Assembly (NCBI GenBank): GCA_024275635.1
Contig: JAJRYT010000128.1
Location: 1 to 57,940 of the forward strand
DNA: 57,940 nt
DNA from: Chloroflexota bacterium
GTDB lineage: Bacteria; Chloroflexota; Anaerolineae; Promineifilales; Promineifilaceae
Reading direction: 5' to 3'
In this document: piece by piece, positions 25,291 to 34,149 of the stretch
Numbering within the stretch: the stretch's first letter is position 1
Layout of the letters: each line of letters opens with the position of its first letter
Notes under the pieces: model-generated
Database searches by the model: none
What the model saw: only the letters and a program-made list of their open reading frames with translations
Told to the model about the DNA's origin: nothing
Translations under genes and position numbers: made by a program

Positions 25291-26211
25291 CCTTTCTAAA
25301 AAGCGTATCATCTCGCCGGCCACATCAATGCCAGTAACCGTTTCGATCCCCTCAATGCCTGGCGATGAATTGACTTCCAACAGCAGCGGCCCGCGCCGGG
25401 ACTGAATGATGTCTACGCCGCCGATGTCCAACCCGTGTATGCGTGCCGCAGTCAGGGCCAGATGCTCGGTTTCTTTGTCCAAAACGGCAGGAACGGCCGT
25501 GCCCCCCCGGTGTAAATTAGCCCGAAAATCGCCATCCGGCGCAGTGCGAGTCATCGCCGCCACACAACGGTCGCCCACAACAATGATGCGCGTATCACGC
25601 CCCTGCGCTTCCGGCACGTATTCCTGCACCAGCGCCTGCTTTTTGTAGGCCCGCAGCGTCTCCAGCACCGCCGCCGTCGTTTGCCAGTTACGGGCCAGAA
25701 TCACGCCTCGCCCCTGCGTGCCCTGAATCAGCTTCACCACCACCGGCGGCGGCCCCACGGCCTGAATGGCCGAATAGAGCGCTTCTGGTTTGACAATGAC
25801 GGCCGTTTTGGGAATCGGCAGCCCCGCCTGGTTCATAATCTGCAAACTATGCAATTTATCCCGTGATTGGGCGATGGCCTGCGAAGCGGCCGTGGTCAAC
25901 ACCCCATTGGCCTCAAACTGGCGTACAACCGTCAACCCATAATATGTAATCGAAGCGCCGATACGCGGAATGATCGCCTCCACCTCGGGCAAAAACGTCG
26001 TCGCCTCCGGCAGCATCCCCCACTTGCTCCCGTGTGTTTGTGGGGGGGCAACCACTTTGATTCCCGTATGCGACTTATCCTTCACGCCAATTTCAATCGC
26101 AATTGCCAGCGTGTCAATCACATAGGCTTCATGCCCACGCAGCCGCGCTGCTTCCAACAGGCGGCGGGTACTGTAAAGATTAGTGTTGCGCGATAAAATG
26201 CCAATTTTCAT
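25273..26211 (-). CDS. rimK: RimK-like ATP-grasp ligase
   Basis: About 312 residues. The N-terminal MKIGILSRNTNLYSTRRL with PRIGAS, and then the ATP-grasp domain with VVKLIQGTQGRGVILA, VQEYVPEAQGRDTRIIVVG and the metal-binding end GPLLLEVNSSPGIEGIE, are typical of alpha-L-glutamate ligases (RimK, also tetrahydromethanopterin or lysine-biosynthesis relatives). They add glutamate to a protein or small acceptor; the acceptor here is unknown. The start at ATG 26211 is chosen because relatives begin MKIGILS and a promoter at 26251-26280 would start RNA downstream of the longer ATG at 26250. Confidence 0.85.
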   Translation of the reverse strand: MKIGILSRNTNLYSTRRLLEAARLRGHEAYVIDTLAIAIEIGVKDKSHTGIKVVAPPQTHGSKWGMLPEATTFLPEVEAIIPRIGASITYYGLTVVRQFEANGVLTTAASQAIAQSRDKLHSLQIMNQAGLPIPKTAVIVKPEALYSAIQAVGPPPVVVKLIQGTQGRGVILARNWQTTAAVLETLRAYKKQALVQEYVPEAQGRDTRIIVVGDRCVAAMTRTAPDGDFRANLHRGGTAVPAVLDKETEHLALTAARIHGLDIGGVDIIQSRRGPLLLEVNSSPGIEGIETVTGIDVAGEMIRFLERRKEKG

Positions 26212-26250
26212 GCGTGATAAATCATGATCCTTTCTTCCAAATTTGAGCAA

Positions 26251-26280
26251 AGTATAACATAGCGTTCATTTCCCTGGAAA
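26251..26280 (-). promoter_or_regulatory. Promoter of the RimK-like gene
   Basis: On the minus strand TTTCCA (26280-26275) and TATACT (26256-26251) are separated by 18 bases. Predicted RNA start near 26244, leaving about 33 bases of leader before ATG 26211. Confidence 0.45.
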
Positions 26281-26500
26281 CATCTGTGAGACCTGCGCGG
26301 CTTCTGAAAACCTCGCCGGTCTGCCCCCAGCGTGAAATGCGCCCTTGCGCCTGGCGACTTTGCTCCTGATCTTAATTATCGTTACAATCAGCCAGTTTGA
26401 ATAACGTATACAGAAGTAATGCTTTCATACCAACGGAATACAGAGGGAACAGTCACCTCAAAACGAAGCGCGACTGTTCGCTGTACAGAACCTATTTTTC

Positions 26501-27256
26501 ATGAATAATCTATCAACTTTTGTCATTGTTCCAACTTATAATGAAGCCGACAACTTAAACGATCTAGTTTCGCAGCTTTTAGAATTACCAGTTTCGATTG
26601 GCGTGATTGTTGTAGATGACAATTCGCCTGATGGTACGGGTGAGATGGCCGACCAATGGGCGGCTAAACAGCCGGATCGCGTTCATGTCATCCACCGACC
26701 TGGCAAAATGGGCCTGGGCACAGCTTATATTGCTGGCTTTAAAAAAGCGCTGCATGAATTAAAGGCGGCTCGCATCATGACAATGGATGCCGATTTCTCC
26801 CACAACCCACGCTACATTCCCGACATGATTGCCCTGAGCCGCCAAAAACATGTCGTAATTGGTTCACGCTATGTTTCTGGCGGCGGCTCGCTTCACTGTT
26901 CATGGAAACGAATTATGTTAAGCAAGATGTCCAATTTTGTGGTACACATATTGCTGGGATTAAAGGCTAAGGATGCTACGGCCGGTTTCCGCCTATACCG
27001 GCGCGAAGTGTTGGCCTCGATTCCGCTGGAGCAAATTTTCTCCAGTGGTTACTCGTTCCTGGTGGAGACGTTGTTTATGTGCCAGCGGCGTGGCTGGCAA
27101 ATCGGCGAAGTCCCCATCATATTTGAAGACCGGCGCAAAGGGACAACTAAAATTTCGCGGAACGAGGTGCTGAAAGCCCAGTATACGGTTTTCCGGTTAT
27201 TTGTGCGCCGTTTGCGCGGCAGTGAACCCCGGCGGCCAGTCGTACCGGTATCTTGA
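26501..27256 (+). CDS. Polyprenol-phosphate mannose synthase-like GT2
   Basis: A 251-residue family 2 glycosyltransferase of the DPM1 type. VVDDNSPDGTGEMAD and the metal motif MDADFSHNP, with GSRYVSGG and GFRLYRREVL, match dolichol-/polyprenol-monophosphate mannose synthases. There is no C-terminal membrane segment, as in the soluble DPM1 form, so it would act at the cytoplasmic membrane face. It makes the lipid-linked sugar donor that GT-C enzymes use, and four GT-C-like proteins follow within 8 kb. No ribosome site is visible before the ATG. Confidence 0.88.
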   Translation: MNNLSTFVIVPTYNEADNLNDLVSQLLELPVSIGVIVVDDNSPDGTGEMADQWAAKQPDRVHVIHRPGKMGLGTAYIAGFKKALHELKAARIMTMDADFSHNPRYIPDMIALSRQKHVVIGSRYVSGGGSLHCSWKRIMLSKMSNFVVHILLGLKAKDATAGFRLYRREVLASIPLEQIFSSGYSFLVETLFMCQRRGWQIGEVPIIFEDRRKGTTKISRNEVLKAQYTVFRLFVRRLRGSEPRRPVVPVS

Positions 27257-27257
27257 A

Positions 27258-28190
27258 ATGATTTGTGTCAATTGTAATTTGTGCGGCCGGGATGAGTGGC
27301 GCGTGCGCTACCCGGCGACGATGAATGGAAGCGACCTGGACGTAGGCGTGTTTCGCTGTACCAGTCCAGGCTACGGGCATCATGCCCAGATTGTAGAGTG
27401 TCAGTATTGCGGCTTTGTTTACGCAAACCCGCGCTGGTCGGATGAGGCGTTGATGGGGGCGTACACGGCCGTCGAAGACCACACCTACCTCACCGAACGG
27501 GCCGGGCGGGAACTGACTTTCCGCAAACATTTACAGGCGATGGAAAAGCATACGGGGCCGGGGAACGGCCGTTCCCTGCTCGACATTGGCGCCTACATCG
27601 GCGTGTTCGTGGAAACGGCCGTCGCCGCCGGTTGGGACGCCTGGGGCGTTGAACCCTCCGCTTGGGCCGCCGCCGAAGCCCAAAAACGGGGTCTCAACGT
27701 CATCCGGGGCACACAAAACGCGCCCGAACTGGACGGCCGGCAGTTCAACGTTGTCACCATGTGGGACGTGATCGAGCACGTAGACGATCCCGCCGGCGAA
27801 ATTGGCAAAGCGTACCAACTGCTCCAACCCGGCGGCTGGCTCATCCTGCACACCATGGACGTGGACAGTCTGGCCGCCCGCCTCATGGGATCGCGCTGGC
27901 CCTGGCTGATGGACATGCACCTTTATTACTTCAGCCAAAAAACAATGGCCCAAATGCTGGCCCAAACCGGGTTCGAGGTCGTCTGGTCGGGGGCGCAGGG
28001 GCGGTATTTGCGGCTGGGCTACCTGGCCTCCCGCGTGCAGGCGTGGAACCGCGTCCTCGGCCGTCTGGCCTATGGGCTGGTCAACGGCCTGCGCCTGAAA
28101 GAAGTCGCCATTCCCATCAACTTCGGCGATTTGTTCACCGTTTACGGGCGCAAGCCGATTCGTTCAAGCCAGGATGTCTTAGCGAAATAG
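27258..28190 (+). CDS. SAM-dependent methyltransferase with N-terminal zinc ribbon
   Basis: A 310-residue protein starting one base after the GT2 stop codon. CVNCNLCG and CQYCGF near the N-terminus form a putative zinc ribbon. The class I methyltransferase domain has LLDIGAYIGVFVETA, the acidic strand WGVEP and WDVIEHVDDP (motif of Methyltransf_23). Such enzymes with an N-terminal ribbon often modify nucleotide- or lipid-linked sugars (C-methyltransferase-like). The tight spacing to the GT2 suggests it acts in the same glycan pathway. ATG 27258 is preferred to the earlier 27201, which would overlap the GT2. Confidence 0.82.
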   Translation: MICVNCNLCGRDEWRVRYPATMNGSDLDVGVFRCTSPGYGHHAQIVECQYCGFVYANPRWSDEALMGAYTAVEDHTYLTERAGRELTFRKHLQAMEKHTGPGNGRSLLDIGAYIGVFVETAVAAGWDAWGVEPSAWAAAEAQKRGLNVIRGTQNAPELDGRQFNVVTMWDVIEHVDDPAGEIGKAYQLLQPGGWLILHTMDVDSLAARLMGSRWPWLMDMHLYYFSQKTMAQMLAQTGFEVVWSGAQGRYLRLGYLASRVQAWNRVLGRLAYGLVNGLRLKEVAIPINFGDLFTVYGRKPIRSSQDVLAK

Positions 28191-28205
28191 TCTGACAATC
28201 TCGTA

Positions 28206-28249
28206 GAACGATTTGGTAAATCGTTCCGGCGCGATTTACCAAATCGCGC
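28206..28249. repeat. Two tandem hairpins between methyltransferase and GT-C gene
   Basis: GAACGATTT-GGT-AAATCGTTC (28206-28226) and GCGCGATTT-ACC-AAATCGCGC (28229-28249) each have a 9-bp stem and a three-base loop. The two hairpins are also inverse to one another (CGATTTGGTAAATCG against CGATTTACCAAATCG). REP-like; no T-run. Confidence 0.7.
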
Positions 28250-28274
28250 TACGCTGATAAGGTGAGTGACGGCA

Positions 28275-29777
28275 ATGGCGAAGCGAACATTTTTCAATCG
28301 TTTTTCGTGGCAGCGGTTGACGATAGACCGGTTGGTAACGGTCGTCCTCTTCCTCGGCATCTTCGCCATGGCCGCCCGTTTCCCGTTTGACAGCGACAGT
28401 TGGTGGCATCTGCAATCCGGCCGTTGGATTGTCCAAAACGGGGCCATCCCTCGCGCCGATCCCTTCTCCTTCACCCGCTTCGGCCAGCCGTGGATCGATC
28501 ATGGCTGGCTGGCCCAAATCGGCTGGTTCCTGGCATTCGATTGGTTCGGCTACGCCGGGCCGGTCGTCCTGCTGGCGGCGTTGGTCACGGCCGCTTTCTA
28601 TTTCGCCTGGCTGCAATGCCGCGATGAAAACCGCTGGCTGCAAGCGTTCATCCTCGTCCTGGCCGCCACCGCCTCCGGCATCATCTGGGCCGCCCGGCCG
28701 CAAATGGTCAGTTTTCTGCTCACGGCCGTCGTCTCCTTCCTGCTCTACCGTTTCAAACAAGGGCAAACCCGCATCATCTGGTGGCTGCCGGCCGTCATGC
28801 TGCTGTGGGTGAACATTCACGGCGGCTTTGCCATCGGCTTCATTTTGATCGTCTCCTACTTGTTCGGCGAAGTGGGCAACGTCATTTTGAAGAGCGGCGC
28901 GCCGGGCATCGGCTGGCGTGGGCTGCGCACGCTGGCGCTGGCGGCGCTGGTCAGCGGCGCCGTCATCCCCCTCAACCCCAACGGCCTCCAGATGCTCGCC
29001 TACCCGTTCCGTACCGTCGGCATCGCGGTGTTGCAGGAGTTCATCGCTGAGTGGCAGTCGCCTAACTTCCATGAGTTTTTCCTGCACCCGTTCATCTGGC
29101 TGCTGCTGGCCGCCCTCACCGCCTTTGGCCTCTCCGGCAGGCGGGCCGATTTTACCGATTTGACCCTAGTGGCGCTGTTTGCTTACATGTCCCTGCTGGC
29201 GGTGCGCAACATCCCGCTGTTTGCGTTGGTGACAGCGCCGGTCATCGTCCGCTACAGTTCAGCCGCCTGGGAACGGTGGCGCGGAACCGCCCACCCAGCG
29301 CCGCCACCCATAAAACCGGGCTTGATGGCGGCGATGAACTGGTTTATTGTCCTGCTGTTGGTGGGCATGGCCCTGGTGCGGATGGCCCAATCTTCTAGCC
29401 TGGCGGCCAACGAAGCCGATCAGGCCGGATATTTGCCGGTAAATGCGGTGGCTTATTTGCGCGAAGCCGCGCCGCCCGGCCCGATTTTTAACAATTACAA
29501 TTGGGGCGGCTATCTCATTTGGGCGCTGCCGCAGTACCCGGTGTTTGTAGACGGCCGTACCGACCTCTTCGACGACGATTTCCTGCGCCAATACCTGGCC
29601 ATCTACCTGGGCGAGGAGGGCTGGCAGGAAAAACTGGACAGCTTCGACATCAATCTCATCCTCATCGAGCCGGACAGCGGGCTGGCGCGGGAAATGGGAC
29701 GGACAGACGGTTGGGAACAAATATACGCCGACGCCATTGCGTCCGTTTACAAACGCCAACTTGAACATCATGACTAA
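28275..29777 (+). CDS. GT-C-like multi-pass membrane protein 1
   Basis: About 500 residues with roughly ten hydrophobic helices. The first periplasmic loop reads FPFDSDSWWHLQSGRWIVQ, then DPFSFTRFGQPWIDHGWLAQ, the acidic-loop layout of GT-C lipid-sugar-dependent glycosyltransferases. The soluble C-terminal part (NNYNWGGYLIWALPQYPVFV, DGRTDLFDDDF) is also typical of this bacterial group. Function is inferred: transfer of a sugar from a polyprenyl donor. ATG at 28275 has AGGTGAG eight bases ahead; a GTG at 28266 is possible. The DNA is very G+C rich. Confidence 0.7.
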   Translation: MAKRTFFNRFSWQRLTIDRLVTVVLFLGIFAMAARFPFDSDSWWHLQSGRWIVQNGAIPRADPFSFTRFGQPWIDHGWLAQIGWFLAFDWFGYAGPVVLLAALVTAAFYFAWLQCRDENRWLQAFILVLAATASGIIWAARPQMVSFLLTAVVSFLLYRFKQGQTRIIWWLPAVMLLWVNIHGGFAIGFILIVSYLFGEVGNVILKSGAPGIGWRGLRTLALAALVSGAVIPLNPNGLQMLAYPFRTVGIAVLQEFIAEWQSPNFHEFFLHPFIWLLLAALTAFGLSGRRADFTDLTLVALFAYMSLLAVRNIPLFALVTAPVIVRYSSAAWERWRGTAHPAPPPIKPGLMAAMNWFIVLLLVGMALVRMAQSSSLAANEADQAGYLPVNAVAYLREAAPPGPIFNNYNWGGYLIWALPQYPVFVDGRTDLFDDDFLRQYLAIYLGEEGWQEKLDSFDINLILIEPDSGLAREMGRTDGWEQIYADAIASVYKRQLEHHD

Positions 29778-30861
29778 TCGATCATCTAACGTCTTGTTGT
29801 CTCGCTCAAATGGGCTGCCAACCACCATCGTTTTACTCGTCTGCTTGATTTATGCGGCGATCATCTTGATAAACGCCGGCGGCAGCCCCCATGCCCTGAT
29901 TGATTACGATGGTTACTACTCCTATGACATTGCCCATGATTTTCTGGAAGTCCCTTTTACCGGCGACTTAGACAAGCCCGCTTACCGTTTTCAACGAATT
30001 TTCTATCCGCTGGCCGCCCGCATTTTGGCCTTGGGTCAACCAGATCTCATTCCCTGGACCTTAATCTTCCTCAACATTTTTGCAATCAGCGCCGGAACAT
30101 GGCTGATCGAACTGCTGCTATCAGACTTAAACGTCAATCGCTGGTACGCGCTGGCCTATGGATTGTATGGCGGCCAACTGCTGGGATTGCGAACCAGTGT
30201 CAGCGAGCCAATGACCCACATGCTGTTGGTGGCGGCCATGTTGGCCTGGCAAAGGGATAAACGATGGTGGGCCGTCATCGCCTTTAGTCTGGCCGGACTG
30301 ACCAAAGAAACGGCTTTGATTTTCGTGGCCGCTTATGCGCTTCATGCCTTGTTACAGCGTGATTGGCGTTGGGTTTTGGGACTGTCAGCCAGCCTGATCC
30401 TCTGGTTCGTTTGGCAAGGCGTTTTGTGGGTGTGGTTGGGCGAAACCGGCTTGGGGGCCACGGAGCCGTTCATATGGATCCCCCTCGGCGGCTGGTTAAT
30501 GGCGGCGCGCATCAATTTTCTGGGCTTTCTGCTGATTTCACTCATGATTGTGCCCATGTCAATTATTCCCGCGTTGATTGGCATTTTTTTAAGCGGACGA
30601 AGTTTGTGGCAAAGAAATTATCATCCTTTTGTCTTGAGTTTGTTATTGAATGCGCTTTTTATTCTTTTCTTGCCTTTTCCCACATTCCGCGAATCTTCAG
30701 CCATGGTACGGATTACACAAGGATTGGCTCTGAGCATGCTTCTTTACGGCGCTCTGATGAAATCAAGCCGGATTCTTAATTACAGTTTGTTATGGATTTT
30801 TACGAACGTTTTGCACCTTAAAGGGTCGGGACGGCCGTTTTCTTTGCGTATGGGGAGATAA
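29770..30861 (+). CDS. GT-C-like multi-pass membrane protein 2
   Basis: A 363-residue membrane protein with about eight helices. The first loop LIDYDGYYSYDIAHDF and the AYRFQRIFYPLAARIL stretch resemble GT-C mannosyltransferase-like proteins, as does SVSEPMTHMLLVAAMLAWQ with GLTKETALIFVAAY. The ATG at 29770 lies inside the end of the previous gene (overlap of eight bases), which indicates translational coupling. The earlier frame start at 29737 is less likely. The downstream third (30,600 on) is less G+C rich than the rest of the block. Confidence 0.65.
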   Translation: MTNRSSNVLLSRSNGLPTTIVLLVCLIYAAIILINAGGSPHALIDYDGYYSYDIAHDFLEVPFTGDLDKPAYRFQRIFYPLAARILALGQPDLIPWTLIFLNIFAISAGTWLIELLLSDLNVNRWYALAYGLYGGQLLGLRTSVSEPMTHMLLVAAMLAWQRDKRWWAVIAFSLAGLTKETALIFVAAYALHALLQRDWRWVLGLSASLILWFVWQGVLWVWLGETGLGATEPFIWIPLGGWLMAARINFLGFLLISLMIVPMSIIPALIGIFLSGRSLWQRNYHPFVLSLLLNALFILFLPFPTFRESSAMVRITQGLALSMLLYGALMKSSRILNYSLLWIFTNVLHLKGSGRPFSLRMGR

Positions 30862-30868
30862 GTGTAAC

Positions 30869-32479
30869 ATGCTGAATTCCGGGCGCGGGTCAAAGTTATG
30901 GCAGGATTTGGTGTGGATAACGGCCGTTGCTTTGTTCATCCAGGCTTTTTGGGCGCTGCGGATGACTCATCCCACCTATTTTGACGCCTATTATTACACC
31001 ACCAACGGTCAGCGGCTGGCGACCGGCGACGGTTTTACGGAGCAAATCATCTGGCAGTATTTAGACGATCCCGCCGGGCTGCCCACGCCCAGCCACACTT
31101 ACTGGATGCCGCTGCCTTCCATGATCGCCGCCATTGGTTACAAAGTGGGCGGTAGTTCCTTCCGCGCCGCTCAATTTCCGTTCTGGCTGATGGCCGGACT
31201 GCTGCCATTGTTAAGTTATGCGATTAGCTGGCAGTTGTCCGGCGGCCAACGCTGGCCGGCCCGGACGGCCGCTTTGTTCACAGCGGCGGGCGGTTATTAC
31301 ACGGCGTATTGGGTGCAGCCTTCGACGTTTGCACTGTATGCCTGGACGGGAGGCGGCTGTTTGCTGGCGCTGGCCTGGGCGCAAAAACGGGGGCGGAAAA
31401 CGGCCGTCGCCTGGTTCATCGCCGGTCTCGCCGCCGGTCTCAGCCACCTGGCCCGCGCCGATGGGATTTTGCTGCTGGCGGTTGGGGGGTGGGTGTGGCT
31501 GCTGGGAATGAATGATTTAAGATTGAAGATTAAAGATTCAGAAGCAAAGTCCAATCATCAATCATCAATCATCAATCTTATTATCTTCATCGCCGGTTAC
31601 TTTTTCATCATGGGCGGCTGGTTTTGGCGCACGTGGCGGGTGACGGGACGGCCGTTATCCACCGTGGGCACGGAAACGATCTTTTTGACCACGTACAACG
31701 ATTTGTTCGCTTACGGGCGTCATTTTGGCCTGGCTGATTACCTGGATTGGGGCTGGGGTAACATTTTGCAATCCAAGCTGGAAGCGCTGTCACTGGCGGC
31801 GCAAACGTTCATCGGCGTCACCGGATTGACCATTTTTACCTTCTTCTTCGTCTGGGCCTGGATTAAGCTGGGGCGGGACAAGGAGATGGGGCGGTTTTTA
31901 CGGCCGTTTACCTGGTACACCCCCATCGTCTTCGGCCTCATGAGCCTCGTCTTCACTTTCCCCGGCCAGCGGGGCAGCTTGCTGCACAGTTCGACGGCGC
32001 TGTGGCCCTGGTCTATGGCCCTGGCCGCCGCCGGGATTGGGTTTGCGGTGGATTGGATGGCCGCCCGCCTGCCCCACTGGCAGCCGGAACGGGCCAAGCC
32101 TCTGTTCGCCAGCATGTTCATCGTCGTCGTCTACGTCATCAGCCTGGCCGTCTCGCTGCGGCAGCCGCTGCGGCAAGAGGAAGCGGCCGTTTACCAGGCG
32201 ATCAAAACGGCGCTGCCGGACGAGGCGGTGGTGATGGTGGGCGACCCGCCGGGGTTTTATTACCAGACCGGGCTGGCGGCCATCGTCGCCCCCAACGAGC
32301 CGCCGGACGGAATGCTGGCGGCGGCGCGGCGCTACGGCGCCGATTACCTGGTTTTGAACGAAGACCGCCCACCGCCGCTGGCCGATTTGTACGAGGGCAA
32401 GCTCACCCTGCCCGACCTCCAGCTCGTCCGCGATTTTGGCGGCGGCTACAAGCTGTACCGGTTCACGGAGCGGCCATGA
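30869..32479 (+). CDS. GT-C-like multi-pass membrane protein 3
   Basis: A 536-residue membrane protein. The loop PTYFDAYYYTTNGQRLA and the segment PSHTYWMPLPSMIAA carry the acidic/aromatic features of GT-C transferases. At 31511-31580 a word repeat is read in frame: after LLGMNDLRLKIKD comes NHQSSIIN, a hydrophilic insert between two membrane helices. The C-terminal region (PDEAVVMVGDPPGFYYQTG) resembles the soluble end of protein 1. GGGGAGATAAG precedes the ATG. The stop overlaps the start of the next gene (ATGA). Confidence 0.65.
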   Translation: MLNSGRGSKLWQDLVWITAVALFIQAFWALRMTHPTYFDAYYYTTNGQRLATGDGFTEQIIWQYLDDPAGLPTPSHTYWMPLPSMIAAIGYKVGGSSFRAAQFPFWLMAGLLPLLSYAISWQLSGGQRWPARTAALFTAAGGYYTAYWVQPSTFALYAWTGGGCLLALAWAQKRGRKTAVAWFIAGLAAGLSHLARADGILLLAVGGWVWLLGMNDLRLKIKDSEAKSNHQSSIINLIIFIAGYFFIMGGWFWRTWRVTGRPLSTVGTETIFLTTYNDLFAYGRHFGLADYLDWGWGNILQSKLEALSLAAQTFIGVTGLTIFTFFFVWAWIKLGRDKEMGRFLRPFTWYTPIVFGLMSLVFTFPGQRGSLLHSSTALWPWSMALAAAGIGFAVDWMAARLPHWQPERAKPLFASMFIVVVYVISLAVSLRQPLRQEEAAVYQAIKTALPDEAVVMVGDPPGFYYQTGLAAIVAPNEPPDGMLAAARRYGADYLVLNEDRPPPLADLYEGKLTLPDLQLVRDFGGGYKLYRFTERP

Positions 32480-34011
32480 GCGCCCTGGTTAAACGGAATT
32501 TGCTGCTGGCCGGGGCTGTTATCGTCGTGATGGCCTCGTTTTTGGGGCTGGCGGCGGCGGGGAGCGGCCCCGGTTTCCCGCTGGATGACGCCTGGATTCA
32601 CCAGACGTATGCGCGTAATTTGGCGCGGGACGGCCGTTTGGAATACGTTCCCGGCCAGGTCAGCGCCGGATCAACCTCCCCCTTGTGGACGATTTTGCTG
32701 GCTGCCGGCTACCGGCTGCGCCTGCCTTACCTGTGGTGGGCGTACCTGCTGGGCGGGCTGTCGCTCTGGCTGCTGGCCGGGGCCGGGATGCGGTTGTGGC
32801 GGCTGTTGTGGCCGGGCTGGGCGGCGCAGGATTGGCTGGCCGGGTTGGTTTTGGTTCTGACCTGGCCCCTCGTCTGGGCGGCGGCCAGCGGCATGGAAAC
32901 GCTGTTGTTTGCGGCGTTGCGGTTGTGGCTGGTGAGCGAAGCGGCAAGTGGGCAAGCGGCAAGTGGCAAGTGGCAAGTGGCAAGTCTCCAATCTCCAATC
33001 CTCCTCGGCTTCTTCTCCGGCTTGCTCATTTTGCTGCGCCCGGAAGGGGTGTTGTTGTTGCTGCTGTTGGTTTTGGGGGTAGGGTCAGGCAAACGAGGGG
33101 TGAAGGGGGCGGTGGTGGCGGGAACGGCCGTTCTTCCCCTCCTGCCCTACTTCGCCTTCAACCTGGGGGCCAAGGGGACGCTTTGGCCCAACACGTCCGG
33201 GGCTAAACAAATGGAGTACGCCGTTTTGTTGGCCGAGCCGATCATGCGCCGTTTCGCCCGGCTGTTGTTCTTCAGCCTGGGCGGGCCGGAAAGCGGTTGG
33301 CGGGGGATGAGCGGGGCGCATCTGCTGCTGCTGCCGGGACTGCTGGCGGCGGGCTGGCTGGCGCTGCGCGCCGATTGGCGGGAACGGCGCTTGTTTCGCC
33401 TGCTGCCCCTGCTGTGGGCGGGGGGGCACGTGGCGCTGTATGCCTGGCGGCTGCCGGTGACGTATCAACACGGCCGTTACCTGTTAACGGCCGTGCCCGT
33501 CTGGGTTTTGTATGGACTGGCTGGCTGGCGGAGGCTGCTGGGGCATCTCGGCAATGATCGCGTCGGATTTCTGGCCAAACAAGTCGCTCGTCTGACTTTT
33601 GCCGTTTTGCTGCTGGCTTTCCTGCTGCTTGGCGGACAAAGTTATGCCCAGGATGTAGCCTTCATCGAAGGGGAAATGGTGGCAACGGCCCGCTGGCTGG
33701 CCGCGAACACCCCGTCCGACGCGCTCATCGCCGCCCACGACATTGGCGCGATTGGATACTTTGCGGAACGGCCGTTGCTCGACTTGGCTGGACTCATCTC
33801 CCCGGAGATTATTTCCCTGCTTGCTGATGAAACGGCTGTTGCCCGGTATGCGCTTGATAGCGAAGCCGATTACCTCGTCACTGCCCCTGGATGGCCTTAT
33901 GAGTTGGTTGTTAGTAATGAAGCAACAATCCATGTATTCAGTTCCGATTTTGCCTGGACGCGAGAGAATGGGTTGAAAAATACGGCCGTTTACCAATTAA
34001 ACTTACCATAA
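32476..34011 (+). CDS. GT-C-like multi-pass membrane protein 4
   Basis: A 511-residue membrane protein starting at the ATG that overlaps the previous stop. FPLDDAWIHQTYARNLARDG followed by VSAGSTSPLWTILLAA is the classic first-loop signature of GT-C arabinosyl/mannosyl-type transferases in bacteria. About eleven helices follow. At 32941-33002 a run of GGCAAGTGGCAAGTGGC words is translated in frame as SGKWQVAS between helices. The C-terminal domain contains IAAHDIGAIGYFAERPLLDLAGL, frequent in this family. The frame is open far upstream inside gene 3, but only this start fits. Confidence 0.72.
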   Translation: MSALVKRNLLLAGAVIVVMASFLGLAAAGSGPGFPLDDAWIHQTYARNLARDGRLEYVPGQVSAGSTSPLWTILLAAGYRLRLPYLWWAYLLGGLSLWLLAGAGMRLWRLLWPGWAAQDWLAGLVLVLTWPLVWAAASGMETLLFAALRLWLVSEAASGQAASGKWQVASLQSPILLGFFSGLLILLRPEGVLLLLLLVLGVGSGKRGVKGAVVAGTAVLPLLPYFAFNLGAKGTLWPNTSGAKQMEYAVLLAEPIMRRFARLLFFSLGGPESGWRGMSGAHLLLLPGLLAAGWLALRADWRERRLFRLLPLLWAGGHVALYAWRLPVTYQHGRYLLTAVPVWVLYGLAGWRRLLGHLGNDRVGFLAKQVARLTFAVLLLAFLLLGGQSYAQDVAFIEGEMVATARWLAANTPSDALIAAHDIGAIGYFAERPLLDLAGLISPEIISLLADETAVARYALDSEADYLVTAPGWPYELVVSNEATIHVFSSDFAWTRENGLKNTAVYQLNLP

Positions 34012-34017
34012 TCTTGG

Positions 34018-34047
34018 TTGTCAACGGCCTCTTATTCATGGTATACT
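34018..34047 (+). promoter_or_regulatory. Promoter of the NarL-type regulator gene
   Basis: TTGTCA (34018-34023) and TATACT (34042-34047) are separated by 18 bases; each matches five of six consensus positions. RNA would start near 34054, with a leader of about 95 bases. Confidence 0.6.
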
Positions 34048-34149
34048 GAATTCAATTTTACACTCCTCGCACATGTCAATGTAACCATGCCTTAACAACG
34101 ATTATCATAATATTAAATGCAATTTACTGGGTAAAGAGAGGTCTATACC

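Noticed and set aside
28236-29087. 283-codon leftward frame opposite GT-C 1
   Set aside because: Its product is a charged, Glu/Asp/Arg/Gln-rich sequence typical of the antisense of a G+C-rich membrane protein gene.
32002-32475. Upstream extension of GT-C 4 within GT-C 3
   Set aside because: Alanine/arginine-rich out-of-frame reading of GT-C 3; the conserved N-terminus begins at 32476 with an ATGA overlap.
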